Origin: Bacteroidales bacterium
GTDB taxonomy: Bacteria > Bacteroidota > Bacteroidia > Bacteroidales > FEN-979
Direction of reading: 5' to 3'
Length of the DNA stretch: 64,000 nucleotides
NCBI GenBank assembly: GCA_023229525.1
Contig: JALNZC010000005.1
Span: 1-64,000 of the forward strand
This document shows positions 8,901 to 16,741 of this stretch, one piece after another. The position numbers and the translations under genes are program-made. Within the stretch, counting starts at the first letter, position 1; the number at the start of each line of letters is the position of its first letter. The notes under the pieces were generated by a model. That model was not told where the DNA came from and searched no databases. It saw nothing but the letters and a program-made list of their open reading frames with translations.

Positions 8901-9260
8901 GTCCCATAACCGGTTGAAACGATCATCGATACCCACAACCTGAACCCTGTTGATCCTTGAATTTTTATCGCTGTTAATGGCAATTCCCTCGGATTGCATC
9001 ACCGGTGCGATATTCATTCCGGTTTTTACAGATAATTCCCAGGCCAGATCCTGACGGAAAAAACGGTCGCCAGGCTGAAGAGCAAACCTGATTTTCCCAA
9101 GGCGTTTAACGGTGAGTTGTTGAAGACTGAACCTAACAGAGTCACCGACGATCAACGAACCGGTGAGTACCGCGGTGCTGATGACCACACCGGCAAGAAT
9201 GCCCAGCCAGGGTTTACGAAAAAACCACAGATTCCGAAAGATTAGTCCTGTCCGGTTCAT
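5940..9260 (-). CDS. FtsX/MacB-like ABC transporter permease, double FtsX domain
   Basis: A 1106-residue permease. One transmembrane helix near residues 15-38 precedes a large periplasmic MacB-like domain (about 40-490). A first FtsX-type helix block follows (about 500-720: FGMLFLSLGFFIILAALLL, then RMRETGILTMLGFRKKQI). A second periplasmic domain and a C-terminal FtsX block complete the protein (about 980-1100, with RRQELALYLALGFPKKFIL). The charged RExGxLxxLGFxKK coupling motif occurs in both halves, so one polypeptide can supply both permease halves. It starts 2 bases after its ATPase gene. Members move lipoproteins, peptides or lipids out of the inner membrane, or act mechanically; the substrate here is unknown. 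Confidence 0.9.
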   Translation of the reverse strand: MNRTGLIFRNLWFFRKPWLGILAGVVISTAVLTGSLIVGDSVRFSLQQLTVKRLGKIRFALQPGDRFFRQDLAWELSVKTGMNIAPVMQSEGIAINSDKNSRINRVQVVGIDDRFNRLWDQCPVSLREDGAILSRNAAAKLGLKTGDAILIRINKPGKASQNAPFVSEKYSSVSQRFTVTAIADDRQSGRFSLKSNQSAPYNVFVSLKQMARVLDLGGLANLLLVGESGKMYTDLENLNIFLRQTWTIQDAGLNINISGKGKGDTSAAEVFRITSDRIFIGDTMAQAIKSTLPGSEGILTYMVNSISFRGRSTPYSFVTAMDDALLNQHLTGNEILINKWLSDDLGASTGDSIKLRYFIVGNTRTLKEDSSVFIIKKVLSMQDPLCDPALMPDFPGMADAGNCRDWETGAPVDLKRIRIKDEQYWNQYRGTPKGFIALKTGQKIWNNPFGTHTAIRFIDQPSALPKIRKSIMDKLDPAVSGMIFRPVFVEGTAAASNSTDFGMLFLSLGFFIILAALLLSSLLFSLHVTTRMRETGILTMLGFRKKQIGSLLFTEAAIIVILGGILGSIAGIGCNGLLLLGLNTLWQDAVRTSALEMHLNPVTLLAGALSGITMTMLVLFLTLRRVLRKSISEQVRGISSQSLKGNLSHKRIIGFIALFFALVALGMIALSFLLIPEANPGLFMLYGFSLLLGGVIGLYYFLWHLSETPGNGLPKFFKTIFKNAALNRNRTMAAVTLLALGTFSIIITGANRKTIGPEFANPQSGTGGFLLWAETTIPIRVDLNSKEGQRKSGLADEAELNGVHYFQIKQMDGDDASCLNLNQVSQPKLQAIDAAYLDKLKSFSFINFDPVVDQKHPWNALNHNLSPGVIPAFADQTVITWGLRKKIGDTLTYRTESGKILYLRLMGGLDNSIFQGNMLISDTLFRNYYPSVNGSRIILVNGPAGKQEIIANRLEHLFQDQGMMVSPTTERLATFNSVENTYISVFMFLGAFGVILGTFGLGIILLRNIHERRQELALYLALGFPKKFILKLLVTEHVFILISGIILGFIPALAGILPSLVSPAFHFPYTYILTTLFLILLSGVLWIFFPVRSILKKEIIPVLKNE

Positions 9261-9262
9261 GA

Positions 9263-10045
9263 TCAGGTTTGTTTTTTATCAATCTGTTCCAGCTTTCCAG
9301 CCTGTAACCGGTATATTTTCTCCATGTGAAGAGCCAATTCCATCGAATGGGTCACAATTACCATCGAAAGTTCCATTTCATGATGCAGGTTGGTAAGTAA
9401 AGCAGCTAGCATGGCTGCGTTACCGGAATCGAGTGAACCGGTAGGTTCATCGGCCAGCAATAATTTTGGTTCATTGATCAGGGCACGCACAACGGCAGCA
9501 CGCTGGCATTCTCCTACCGATAAAGTTACCGGTCGCTGATGAATCTGCTCCTTCAAACCCACTTTCCCAAGAAAATGATATGCACGGTCGCGGGCCACTG
9601 TTTTTCGCATTTTATCCTTTTCAGGTAAAAGCGGCAGTAACACATTTTCGAGCAGGGTCAGCTGTGGCAATAAATAATGCAGCTGAAAAACAAATCCGAT
9701 TTGTCCGTTCCTCAATTTTGCCAGTTGTTTTTCATCAAGATTACAGGTTTGTTCTCCCTGGATGATCACATTACCGGAGGTCGGACGGTCGAGCGTTCCG
9801 AGAATATTCAGGAGGGTCGTTTTCCCCGAACCGGAAGGTCCAGTAATGGCGATGGAATCGTGGTTGTTAATAGAAATGGAAATGTCGTTAAGAATTGGAT
9901 GGTGGATGCAGGATGCAGGATTCAGGATGCAGGATTCAGGATGCAGGATGCTAGATGCTGGATGCTGGATGCCGGATGCCGGATACTGGGGGAGCGTTCT
10001 GGCGTATATTTTTGTAATGTTTTGAAGTTCGGCAAGGATGGACAT
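9263..10045 (-). CDS. LolD/MacB-type ABC transporter ATP-binding protein with an in-frame repeat insertion
   Basis: A 260-residue ATPase. Walker A is GPSGSGKTTL (about residues 68-77). The Q-loop region is FVFQLHYLLPQL. The signature is LSVGECQRAAVVRAL, where the usual LSGGQ reads LSVGE. Walker B is LLLADEPTGSLD, with the switch histidine in IVTHS. Between the first strand (LQNITKIY) and the strand before Walker A (ILNDISISI) sits an unusual stretch at residues about 20-48, built from repeated HPAS and CIxxP units. It is encoded by a copy of the intergenic GGATGCAGGATGCAGG-type repeat, which has stayed in frame. The permease gene follows directly. Function should be export ATPase, if the insertion is tolerated. 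Confidence 0.9.
   Translation of the reverse strand: MSILAELQNITKIYARTLPQYPASGIQHPASSILHPESCILNPASCIHHPILNDISISINNHDSIAITGPSGSGKTTLLNILGTLDRPTSGNVIIQGEQTCNLDEKQLAKLRNGQIGFVFQLHYLLPQLTLLENVLLPLLPEKDKMRKTVARDRAYHFLGKVGLKEQIHQRPVTLSVGECQRAAVVRALINEPKLLLADEPTGSLDSGNAAMLAALLTNLHHEMELSMVIVTHSMELALHMEKIYRLQAGKLEQIDKKQT
9904..9988. repeat. GATGCAGGATTCAGGATGCAGG-type low-complexity repeat, copy A (inside a gene)
   Basis: About 85 bases of degenerate 7-8 base units (GGATGCA, GGATTCA, GGATGCT, GGATGCC). The same family occurs between genes at 16641-16739, 31280-31401 and 54256-54360. Here it lies inside the N-terminal coding region of the ABC ATPase and adds about 28 residues without a stop or frameshift. 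Confidence 0.85.
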
Positions 10046-10085
10046 TCGATTTTAGATTTATGATTTTAGATTTACGATTTTTCAG
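10046..10085. repeat. GATTTTAGATTTATGATTTTAG-type A/T-rich repeat
   Basis: Degenerate units of the form GATTTTAGATTTA/TGATTTTAGATTTACGATTT between the glycosyltransferase and ABC ATPase genes. Similar ATTTACGATT stretches precede repeat copies at 16641 and 54256, so these may be parts of one composite element. Confidence 0.55.
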
Positions 10086-10094
10086 GTTTCTGAT

Positions 10095-11411
10095 TCAAGT
10101 TTGGTGTTCGGTTTGGTTTTTGTCCTGGATAATCCGGGTGTATACTTTCACCATTTCTCCGGTGAGTGTTCTGCAGTTAAATTTTTCTTCCACGGATTTT
10201 CTGCCAGCGTAACTCATCCAATGGAGAGTTTCCTTGTTAGAGAGTACTTCTTCAAGTTTTTCAGTTAGCGCTTCTGGGGTATTTGGCTGGTACAGCACGC
10301 CACCACCGGAGGTTTCCACGATCTCAGAAAAAGCTCCGAGTGCAGGTTGAACGATGGGAATGCCGGAGGCCATGGCTTCTATCTGGTATAATCCGAAGGC
10401 TTCTCCTTTAAGCACCGGGACTGAAAGAACGGTAATGGACCTGAAAAACCCGGAAAGGGATTTCGCAGTGAAATCATGAAAAATATGGACATCACTTAAA
10501 ATATTTTTCTTTTTCAATTTGTTCATTTGCCGGTGAAAAAACAATCTGTCATCACCGGTCATTCCTCCGGTGATATAAAGTTTTACGTTATTGAATTTCC
10601 GGTTTGATTTCAACCGGATGAAAGCATCGACAAGGATTTCAAAACCATTTTCAGGACACATTCTTGAGAGGAAACCTATGGCAGGGGGATTTGATGCCGG
10701 AAGATTGAAGGAATAATCTTCAGGCTTAACCCCGATCGGGATAACATGAAGCTTTTCGACGGGGATTTTCATTTTTTCCTTCATAAAAGCAGCAAAATAG
10801 TGGCTCACGGATACAAAAGCATCCACCTCCCGGCCTTTTCCGGCCATCAATTGCCAGATCTCCTCGCGGTTTGCCGGATCCATGGCATCTACCCATATAT
10901 CCTCGTCCTGAAGTGAACAAACCACAGGAACTCCGGTCTCTTCTTTGATCTGGGCGGCCATTCCCAGCAACAGTGCATTGGAAAAATGTACCACATCCGG
11001 TTTTTCATAATCTTTAAGGAAATTCACCAATTCCTGCAATTCATTCCGCTGGAATCCTTCCTTACCAAGAAGCATGGATTTGGTGAGCTCTTCGAGACCG
11101 TGCGCACGGGTGGAGCCTGACTTTTTAGCTGCAAGTTTAAGGATGGATTGAGAATTCAGGAGATGTTCCATCCAATTCGGTATATTTCGCATGAATGGAA
11201 ATTGTTGTTTGAGGTAAATATTTACGGCCCCATAAAATACCGGAACATCTGTTACATTCGAATCACGGTCAAGGGACAGGGGAAGATAGACCGGAAGAAT
11301 GACCGCATCATGTCCTTCCTGCCGCAGTGCTGCAACAAACGCACTGTCGCGCAGGCAGTTTCCGCAATAAAAGGTTCCCCCAAATCCGGGAACGATGCTG
11401 ACGATTTTCAT
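10095..11411 (-). CDS. GT4-family glycosyltransferase
   Basis: A 438-residue protein from the ATG at 11411; the longer frame to 11471 would read through a 34-base hairpin. The N-terminal GT-B domain begins MKIVSIVPGFGGTFYCGNCLRD. The C-terminal donor-binding domain has GFLSRMCPENGFEILVDAF and the GT4 E-x7-E motif around residues 345-353 (EAFGLYQIEAMASGIPIVQP). Such enzymes add sugars from nucleotide donors to glycans or lipids. It stands alone among redox and transport genes, so the acceptor is unknown. It lies 57 bases downstream of a propeller gene on the same strand. Confidence 0.85.
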   Translation of the reverse strand: MKIVSIVPGFGGTFYCGNCLRDSAFVAALRQEGHDAVILPVYLPLSLDRDSNVTDVPVFYGAVNIYLKQQFPFMRNIPNWMEHLLNSQSILKLAAKKSGSTRAHGLEELTKSMLLGKEGFQRNELQELVNFLKDYEKPDVVHFSNALLLGMAAQIKEETGVPVVCSLQDEDIWVDAMDPANREEIWQLMAGKGREVDAFVSVSHYFAAFMKEKMKIPVEKLHVIPIGVKPEDYSFNLPASNPPAIGFLSRMCPENGFEILVDAFIRLKSNRKFNNVKLYITGGMTGDDRLFFHRQMNKLKKKNILSDVHIFHDFTAKSLSGFFRSITVLSVPVLKGEAFGLYQIEAMASGIPIVQPALGAFSEIVETSGGGVLYQPNTPEALTEKLEEVLSNKETLHWMSYAGRKSVEEKFNCRTLTGEMVKVYTRIIQDKNQTEHQT

Positions 11412-11427
11412 AACAATTAATATTATT

Positions 11428-11461
11428 CCGTTAGAGACGCATCGCAATGCGTCTCTAACGG
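11428..11461. repeat. 34-base perfect palindrome (15-bp stem, CGCA loop)
   Basis: CCGTTAGAGACGCAT, loop CGCA, then the exact complement. The inner GACGCAT/ATGCGTC core is shared with the hairpin at 63407-63436. It lies between a propeller gene and the glycosyltransferase gene and may act as a terminator or RNA processing signal; there is no T run beside it. Confidence 0.8.
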
Positions 11462-11467
11462 ATAAAT

Positions 11468-12595
11468 TCATGGTCCGAAGGCATATAACCTGCCGTCGTC
11501 GGCGCCTATCACAACCATCTTTGAAGTCACAGCAGGAGTACTGAATAGCGGACTCCCTATTTCATAAACCCATTTTTCCGAACCTGTATTCAGGTCAAGA
11601 AACCGCAACCGGCCATCACCCGAAGCTATGATGACATTGTTTCCGCAGATCACGGGTGAGGCATCCACTTTGCCCAGGGTTTTGAATTTCCACTTTAGCG
11701 TTCCTGTTGATGAATCAAAACAATATACATTTTTATTCTGTGAACCGGTGATTACCTTTTCTTCTGTAACTGCCGGGGAAGCCAGAAATGGCCCGCCACC
11801 ACCAGTTTTCCATTGCACCTTTTTGGTTTTCATATCCACGCAAAAAAACTCCCCGTCGTAATTCCCGAAATAAACTTTATTCTGTTCAATTGCAGCTGAA
11901 GCCGGTATGTATGTGCCTACGTTGATTTTGTCCAGTTCTTTCCCGGTATCGGTATCGACCATGTGCAAAAATCCGTCACATCCACCGAAAACAGCCAGTT
12001 TTCCTGCCAATGCAGGACACCCGTTGATGTAATTCTCCGATTCGTATTTCCAGATTGCCTTACCGGTAACTGCATCCACGCTATGAAGGTTAAAATCATA
12101 ACTTCCCGTGAGGATCCGGATCTGCTTTTTACTTGTATTCATAACCCAGTTAGGTGCTCCGGAAATCTGCCCTTCGGTTTCATATTTCCATTTTAATACA
12201 CCGGTTTTTGCCTCGATGGCATACAGTATTCCTTCGAGTGACGAAGCATAAACCGTGTTCCCAAGAAGAAGTGGCGGGGCTTCTACCGAAGTCCCGGTTT
12301 TAAATTTCCATTTAAGTTTTCCATTCAGTGTCAGGGAATAGAGGTAACCGTCGTTTGACCCGACATAAATCGCATCATCACAGATGATCGGGGATGATTT
12401 TATCGCGTCGCCGGTTTTGAAAGACCAAAGCAGTTTCAGCGGAGGGACGATCCTTGCAGATGAATTCCCGGTCAACTGTGGATCTCCCCGGAATGATGGC
12501 CAGCAACCGGAACCTTTGGGCTGGCCATGAAGCAGGGTGGCAATGCTGAAAAACATTAACAGGATGAAAAATGGGCGATAATTAAAATTTTTCAT
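11468..12595 (-). CDS. Exported PQQ-like beta-propeller protein (propeller 5)
   Basis: A 375-residue protein with a signal peptide (residues about 8-24, ending LLHG-Q). The mature protein begins WPSFRGDPQLTGNSS and has about seven to eight blades, each with the pattern G-x-L-Y-x-(6)-G-x-x-x-W-K-F-x-T, as in BamB and PQQ-dependent dehydrogenases. The blades LYSLTLNGKLKWKFKTG and YAIEAKTGVLKWKYETE are typical. No catalytic residues for a PQQ enzyme can be confirmed, so 'PQQ-like' describes the fold only. It is the downstream member of a group of five such genes, separated from the others by the NADH module. Confidence 0.82.
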   Translation of the reverse strand: MKNFNYRPFFILLMFFSIATLLHGQPKGSGCWPSFRGDPQLTGNSSARIVPPLKLLWSFKTGDAIKSSPIICDDAIYVGSNDGYLYSLTLNGKLKWKFKTGTSVEAPPLLLGNTVYASSLEGILYAIEAKTGVLKWKYETEGQISGAPNWVMNTSKKQIRILTGSYDFNLHSVDAVTGKAIWKYESENYINGCPALAGKLAVFGGCDGFLHMVDTDTGKELDKINVGTYIPASAAIEQNKVYFGNYDGEFFCVDMKTKKVQWKTGGGGPFLASPAVTEEKVITGSQNKNVYCFDSSTGTLKWKFKTLGKVDASPVICGNNVIIASGDGRLRFLDLNTGSEKWVYEIGSPLFSTPAVTSKMVVIGADDGRLYAFGP

Positions 12596-12652
12596 GATTG
12601 TTTTCAGTCCAGTATGATTAAAAACCGGGATTCGGCCAAATATATAATAACG

Positions 12653-14233
12653 TTATAACGCATTAAATTTCCTCTCCTTTTTCCCTGCCAGAGCCCCTGT
12701 TGGACAGGCCTCGACACAGACTTCTGCCGTTTTTTCAAGCGCGTCCTTTATCGATTGACTGAACGGAACACCGATCCGGACGTCAAATCCCCGGCCAATG
12801 TAAGTGAGGCCTATCACTTCTCCTTGTTTTTGGGTAATTTCCACACACAATCCGCACCGGATGCACTTTTCCGGTTCGTAGATCACAAAATCATGCTGAA
12901 TCGATTTAGTGATTTTTTTTCGATCAGGAGAGGAGAATCGTTTTTGTTTTGCGCCATATTCTCCTGCATAATGGCGAAGTTTACATGTCGAGGGTTTCCT
13001 GCAATCACAATGCAAACAGCGGCTGGCTTCCCGGATAGCTTCTTCCATTGTAAAACCACCCATAAAACCGCCCCCCGGCTCCACTCGTTTCTCTCTAACA
13101 CTCTCTTTCAGGTATTCTTCAAATTCCTCCTGCTGAAGACGTCCGAATGAAGAGTTGAACGGATGTTTGATTCCCAAAGGTTTCCCGGTTTTTAAAAAAT
13201 GGTCGGCCGACAATGCTGCTGCCTTTCCCTGGGCTACGGAACGTACCGCCATTTGCCGTTTACGGATCATATTTCCACAGGCAAAAATTCCCGGAGTCGG
13301 GGTTTCAAAATTGGTCCGGCTCACCTTGATGCCAAATTCACCGGTCTCCAGTCCGAAATCTTCAATGATCTGTTTCTCCTCACTTCCGGTAGCCAGGATG
13401 ACTGCATTGAAGTGGTGAAGAAGTTCCGACCTGAAGCTTTCTTTGTCGATGTGATTATTCATTTTAAAAACTGCACCCATCTGGCGGATGCCGTCAATTT
13501 CTTCATCCAGAACTTCTTTCGGCAATTTATCGTCAGGAATTTTATAGCGTAACAAACCACCGGGTAAAGGATGCTGGTCAAACACGATACATTCGTGGCC
13601 CAAACGCAACAGATAAAAAGCAGCAGATAATCCGGCCGGTCCACTGCCGACAATGGCAACTTTTTTCCCGCTTCGTGTAATGGAAGGAAGAAGATCCGGA
13701 TTTCTGCGGGAATCATTCTGTGCAGTAATCCTTTTCAGGAGACAGATTGAAACGGGACCGTCGATAGAGGAACGATGACAAGCATTTTCGCATGGAGCTG
13801 GACAGATATAACCCAGGATCAGCGGGAGTGCAATTTCTTTCCTTACAACCTGTAACGCTTTTTCGGGCTGGCCGGCAGCAATCAGCCGGTTCATCCTTGG
13901 AATATCCATGAATGCAGGACAACTACGCTGGCAGGGAGCTTCACAGTCGCCCACATGGTCGCTGAGAAGTAATTCCAGCGCCTCCTTCCGGAATTCTCTG
14001 ATTTCGGGAGAATGGGTCAGAATGTTCATTCCTTCTTCGGCGGGGAAGGCACACGAAGGTATAAAACGGTCACGGTCAAGATCTTTGACCATACATACCA
14101 TGCAGGAAGGATGGCTGGTGTGGCCTGCAAGGTAACACATCGATGGAATCGCAATTCCTATCAATTTTGCCGCCTCCATCAGGGATACCCCCTCTTTCAC
14201 TTCTACGCGGATATGATCAATGGTCAGTTGCAT
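12653..14233 (-). CDS. GltD-like Fe-S flavoprotein with N-terminal 2Fe-2S domain, lacking the second Rossmann (NADPH) domain
   Basis: A 526-residue protein. Residues 1-75 form a 2Fe-2S ferredoxin domain (MCYLAGHTSHPSCMVCMV ... CAFP). Residues about 90-165 carry GltD/NfnB-type cysteines (GDCEAPCQRSCP; CPAPCENACHR). Residues about 190-290 hold the FAD-binding GSGPAGLSAAFYLLRLGH, PLPGGLLRYKIPD and the ATG motif VILATGS. The next segment is already the closing flavin motif TPGIFACGN; the roughly 130 residues that normally bind NADPH are absent. A C-terminal ferredoxin-like region (CIRCGLCVEI ... CVEACPTGAL) follows. It starts 3 bases after the HydB-like gene. It resembles the GltD-like subunit of Stn/Nfn-type bifurcating complexes, but without its own pyridine nucleotide site. 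Confidence 0.83.
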   Translation of the reverse strand: MQLTIDHIRVEVKEGVSLMEAAKLIGIAIPSMCYLAGHTSHPSCMVCMVKDLDRDRFIPSCAFPAEEGMNILTHSPEIREFRKEALELLLSDHVGDCEAPCQRSCPAFMDIPRMNRLIAAGQPEKALQVVRKEIALPLILGYICPAPCENACHRSSIDGPVSICLLKRITAQNDSRRNPDLLPSITRSGKKVAIVGSGPAGLSAAFYLLRLGHECIVFDQHPLPGGLLRYKIPDDKLPKEVLDEEIDGIRQMGAVFKMNNHIDKESFRSELLHHFNAVILATGSEEKQIIEDFGLETGEFGIKVSRTNFETPTPGIFACGNMIRKRQMAVRSVAQGKAAALSADHFLKTGKPLGIKHPFNSSFGRLQQEEFEEYLKESVREKRVEPGGGFMGGFTMEEAIREASRCLHCDCRKPSTCKLRHYAGEYGAKQKRFSSPDRKKITKSIQHDFVIYEPEKCIRCGLCVEITQKQGEVIGLTYIGRGFDVRIGVPFSQSIKDALEKTAEVCVEACPTGALAGKKERKFNAL

Positions 14234-14236
14234 GGG

Positions 14237-16588
14237 TTAATGGATGGTTACTGCGTTAACCGGACAAACCTGCCGGCAGATGTCGCATTTGATACATTTT
14301 TCCTGATTAATAACATGAACTTCGTATGGTTTGAACGGGATGGCTTCCGAGGGACAACGTTGTGCACATTTGGTGCATCCGATACATTCATCGGTTATGT
14401 TATATTCAATGATGGGTATACATTTTCCTGCAGGACAATGTCCTTGGATATGCGCTTCGTACTCATCCCTGAAGTAACGGAGGGTAGATAAAATCGGGTT
14501 TGGAGCGGTTTTCCCGAGGCCGCACATACTTCCTTTCCGGATGCTGAGTGCAAGTTGTTCCAAGGATTCAAGATCTTCGGGGACCCCATTCCCGTTCCTG
14601 ATTTTTTCCAGTAGATCGAGCATCCGTCGGGTACCGACACGGCAGAAAATACATTTTCCGCAGCTCTGGTTCTGTGTGAATGAAAGAAAATAATGGGCGA
14701 TATCGACCATACAGTCTTGTTCATCGAGCACGATCAGCCCACCGGATCCCATCATGGCTCCGGCTTCCGTTAGCGCTTCGTAATCAACCGGCAGATCGGC
14801 AAGGGAAGCTGGCAAACAACCACCGGAAGGCCCCCCGATCTGAACTGCTTTGAAATGCTTGTCTCCGGCAATACCACCGCCGATCTCTTCCACGATTTTC
14901 CGGATGGTAAATCCCATAGGAACCTCTATCAGTCCTCCCCGCCGAACTTTACCTGCCAATGCAAATACCTTAGTGCCTTTGCTCCCGGGCGTTCCAATAC
15001 TGGCAAAAGCTTCGGCTCCGTTACGGATAATCCAGGAAACAAGCGAAAAGGTTTCAGTATTGTTAATCACCGTTGGATTCCCGTGAAGTCCTTTTACTGC
15101 GGGGTAGGGTGGACGTAGGCTCGGGATTCCCCGTTTCCCTTCGACTGAAGCAATAAGGGCTGTTTCTTCTCCACATACAAATGCACCGGCACCTTCAAAA
15201 ATCCTGATTTCAAATGAAAATCCGGAGCCCAGGATGTTTTTCCCGATCATTCCCTCTCTTTCGCCAATAGCAAGGGCTTCACGAATGCGTTTAACGGCAA
15301 GAGGATATTCGGCCCGGATGTAAAAAAGGCCATGGTTCGCACCGGTAGCATAACCTGCGATCAGCATCCCTTCGATGATACGGAAAGGATAGGATTCAAG
15401 CAACATCCGATCCATAAAAGCCCCTGGATCGCCTTCATCGCCATTGCAGATTATATGTTTTTCAGGAGTGACCTGGTTTTTCACCATCTGCCATTTCCTT
15501 CCGGTTGGGAAACCGGCGCCACCGCGACCGCGTAATCCGCTGTGAGCTATTTCATCCACCACCTGCTGAGGGGTCATCTGAAACAGGCATTTTTTCAGTG
15601 CTTCAAGCCCGCCTGCCTTCCTGTATCCTTCAATATCGCAAGGTTTTACTTCTCCCCGGTTTTCAGTGGCGATGTTGATCTGTTGTCCAAGAAATTGGGT
15701 CAGTGGCGTGTCCCGTTGTTCCGTAAGATATTTTTGAAAGGATTTTGGAAAACCATCCACAAGCATTTCTTCGAACATGCCGATAAACCTTGTTTTTATC
15801 CGGTTCATTCGTCCGGATGGCTTAAAGTGACTAAGGATCACTTCCCTGACCTCTTCAGCCTGAATATGTGCATAAAAAGCAAGGCTTTCGCCCGGTTTGA
15901 CGATTTCAAGTATAGGGACCTGGTTACAGATCCCAACGCAACCAACTTGTTTAACTTCAACATTGATTTTCGTCTCGGCCAGGGTACGTTCCAGTTCGTT
16001 TTTTACGTCGGAACTACCGCTTGCCACACAACAGGAACCAAGTCCGATCCGTATTTCCCCCTGTACAACACCAGGTAAAACCTTACCGGTTCTCTGTTGT
16101 CCTCCGGAATTTTTCTTTTTGGTCAGGAAATCGCGGAGGATTTCCCCGACATTTTCCGGTTGAACATGACCATAGGTGACTTCATCTATCTTAACCACCG
16201 GGGCCAGGGTGCAGCATCCCAGGCAGGATACTTTTTCAAGGGTAAAAATACCAAGAGTATCGGTATAGGAATTTTCAGCCAGTTTCATTTCACGCCTGAA
16301 GGCATCATATACCAGTGCAGAACCTTTTACATGGCAGGCTGTACCGGTACAAACCCGGATCATGTGTTTACCTGCCGGATAATAACGGAACTGTGAATAA
16401 AAAGTGGATATGCCTGTGATCCTGGAAGGAGTAATTTCGGTGATCTGAGCTACGTGTTGTAAAGCCTCCTCCGGCAGGTAGTTAAATGCCGCCTGAATGT
16501 CCTGCAAAATCGGTATCACTGCATCAACAGACCTGCCTCGCCGGGCAACAATAGCCCCTACCTTTTCGATAATCTCCGGTTTCTTCAC
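14237..16588 (-). CDS. NuoE-NuoF (HydC-HydB)-type NADH-dependent Fe-S flavoprotein fusion
   Basis: A 783-residue protein starting at GTG (16588). Domains in order: NuoE/HydC thioredoxin-like 2Fe-2S domain (1-150: CTGTACH ... CLGCC). Next is a second thioredoxin-like 2Fe-2S domain (about 178-255: GSCCVASGS ... GCVGICNQ). The NuoF/HydB core follows (about 345-640), with NADH/FMN motifs GLRGRGGAGFPTGRKW and NGDEGDPGAFMDR and the 4Fe-4S ligands CGKCIFCRVGT. Two C-terminal 4Fe-4S clusters close it (CIGCTKCAQRCP; CIKCDICRQVCP). It oxidises or forms NADH. No hydrogenase or formate dehydrogenase subunit is beside it; its only close partner is the GltD-like flavoprotein. An Stn-like NADH/ferredoxin complex is a reasonable but unproven reading. 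Confidence 0.9.
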   Translation of the reverse strand: MKKPEIIEKVGAIVARRGRSVDAVIPILQDIQAAFNYLPEEALQHVAQITEITPSRITGISTFYSQFRYYPAGKHMIRVCTGTACHVKGSALVYDAFRREMKLAENSYTDTLGIFTLEKVSCLGCCTLAPVVKIDEVTYGHVQPENVGEILRDFLTKKKNSGGQQRTGKVLPGVVQGEIRIGLGSCCVASGSSDVKNELERTLAETKINVEVKQVGCVGICNQVPILEIVKPGESLAFYAHIQAEEVREVILSHFKPSGRMNRIKTRFIGMFEEMLVDGFPKSFQKYLTEQRDTPLTQFLGQQINIATENRGEVKPCDIEGYRKAGGLEALKKCLFQMTPQQVVDEIAHSGLRGRGGAGFPTGRKWQMVKNQVTPEKHIICNGDEGDPGAFMDRMLLESYPFRIIEGMLIAGYATGANHGLFYIRAEYPLAVKRIREALAIGEREGMIGKNILGSGFSFEIRIFEGAGAFVCGEETALIASVEGKRGIPSLRPPYPAVKGLHGNPTVINNTETFSLVSWIIRNGAEAFASIGTPGSKGTKVFALAGKVRRGGLIEVPMGFTIRKIVEEIGGGIAGDKHFKAVQIGGPSGGCLPASLADLPVDYEALTEAGAMMGSGGLIVLDEQDCMVDIAHYFLSFTQNQSCGKCIFCRVGTRRMLDLLEKIRNGNGVPEDLESLEQLALSIRKGSMCGLGKTAPNPILSTLRYFRDEYEAHIQGHCPAGKCIPIIEYNITDECIGCTKCAQRCPSEAIPFKPYEVHVINQEKCIKCDICRQVCPVNAVTIH

Positions 16589-16640
16589 CTTTTTACTTTA
16601 TCTTTTATTTCGAAGATCTAATCAATATTTACGATTTACG

Positions 16641-16739
16641 ATCCTGTATCCAGCATCCTGTATCCAGCATCCAGTATCGCGAGCGCAGCGAGCTTTCATC
16701 CAGCATCGCGAACGCAGCGATCTTTCATCCAGCATCCTT
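16641..16739. repeat. ATCCTGTATCCAGCATCC-type repeat, copy B, with GCGAGCGCAGCGAGC units
   Basis: Tandem degenerate ATCCTGT/ATCCAGC units, interrupted twice by a short palindrome-like GCGAGCGCAGCGAG / GCGAACGCAGCGAT core. It fills the gap between the membrane-anchored propeller gene and the NuoEF-type gene and is preceded by ATTTACGATTTACG. It is the complement of the repeat at 9904-9988. Confidence 0.8.
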
Positions 16740-16741
16740 CC

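Noticed and set aside
9580..10063. Plus-strand ORFs across the ABC ATPase
   Set aside because: They are antisense shadows; the minus-strand frame carries all ATPase motifs.
14237..16588. NADH module as part of a hydrogenase or complete complex I
   Set aside because: No [FeFe]-hydrogenase H-cluster motif and no other nuo gene lie nearby; the partner is a GltD-like flavoprotein.
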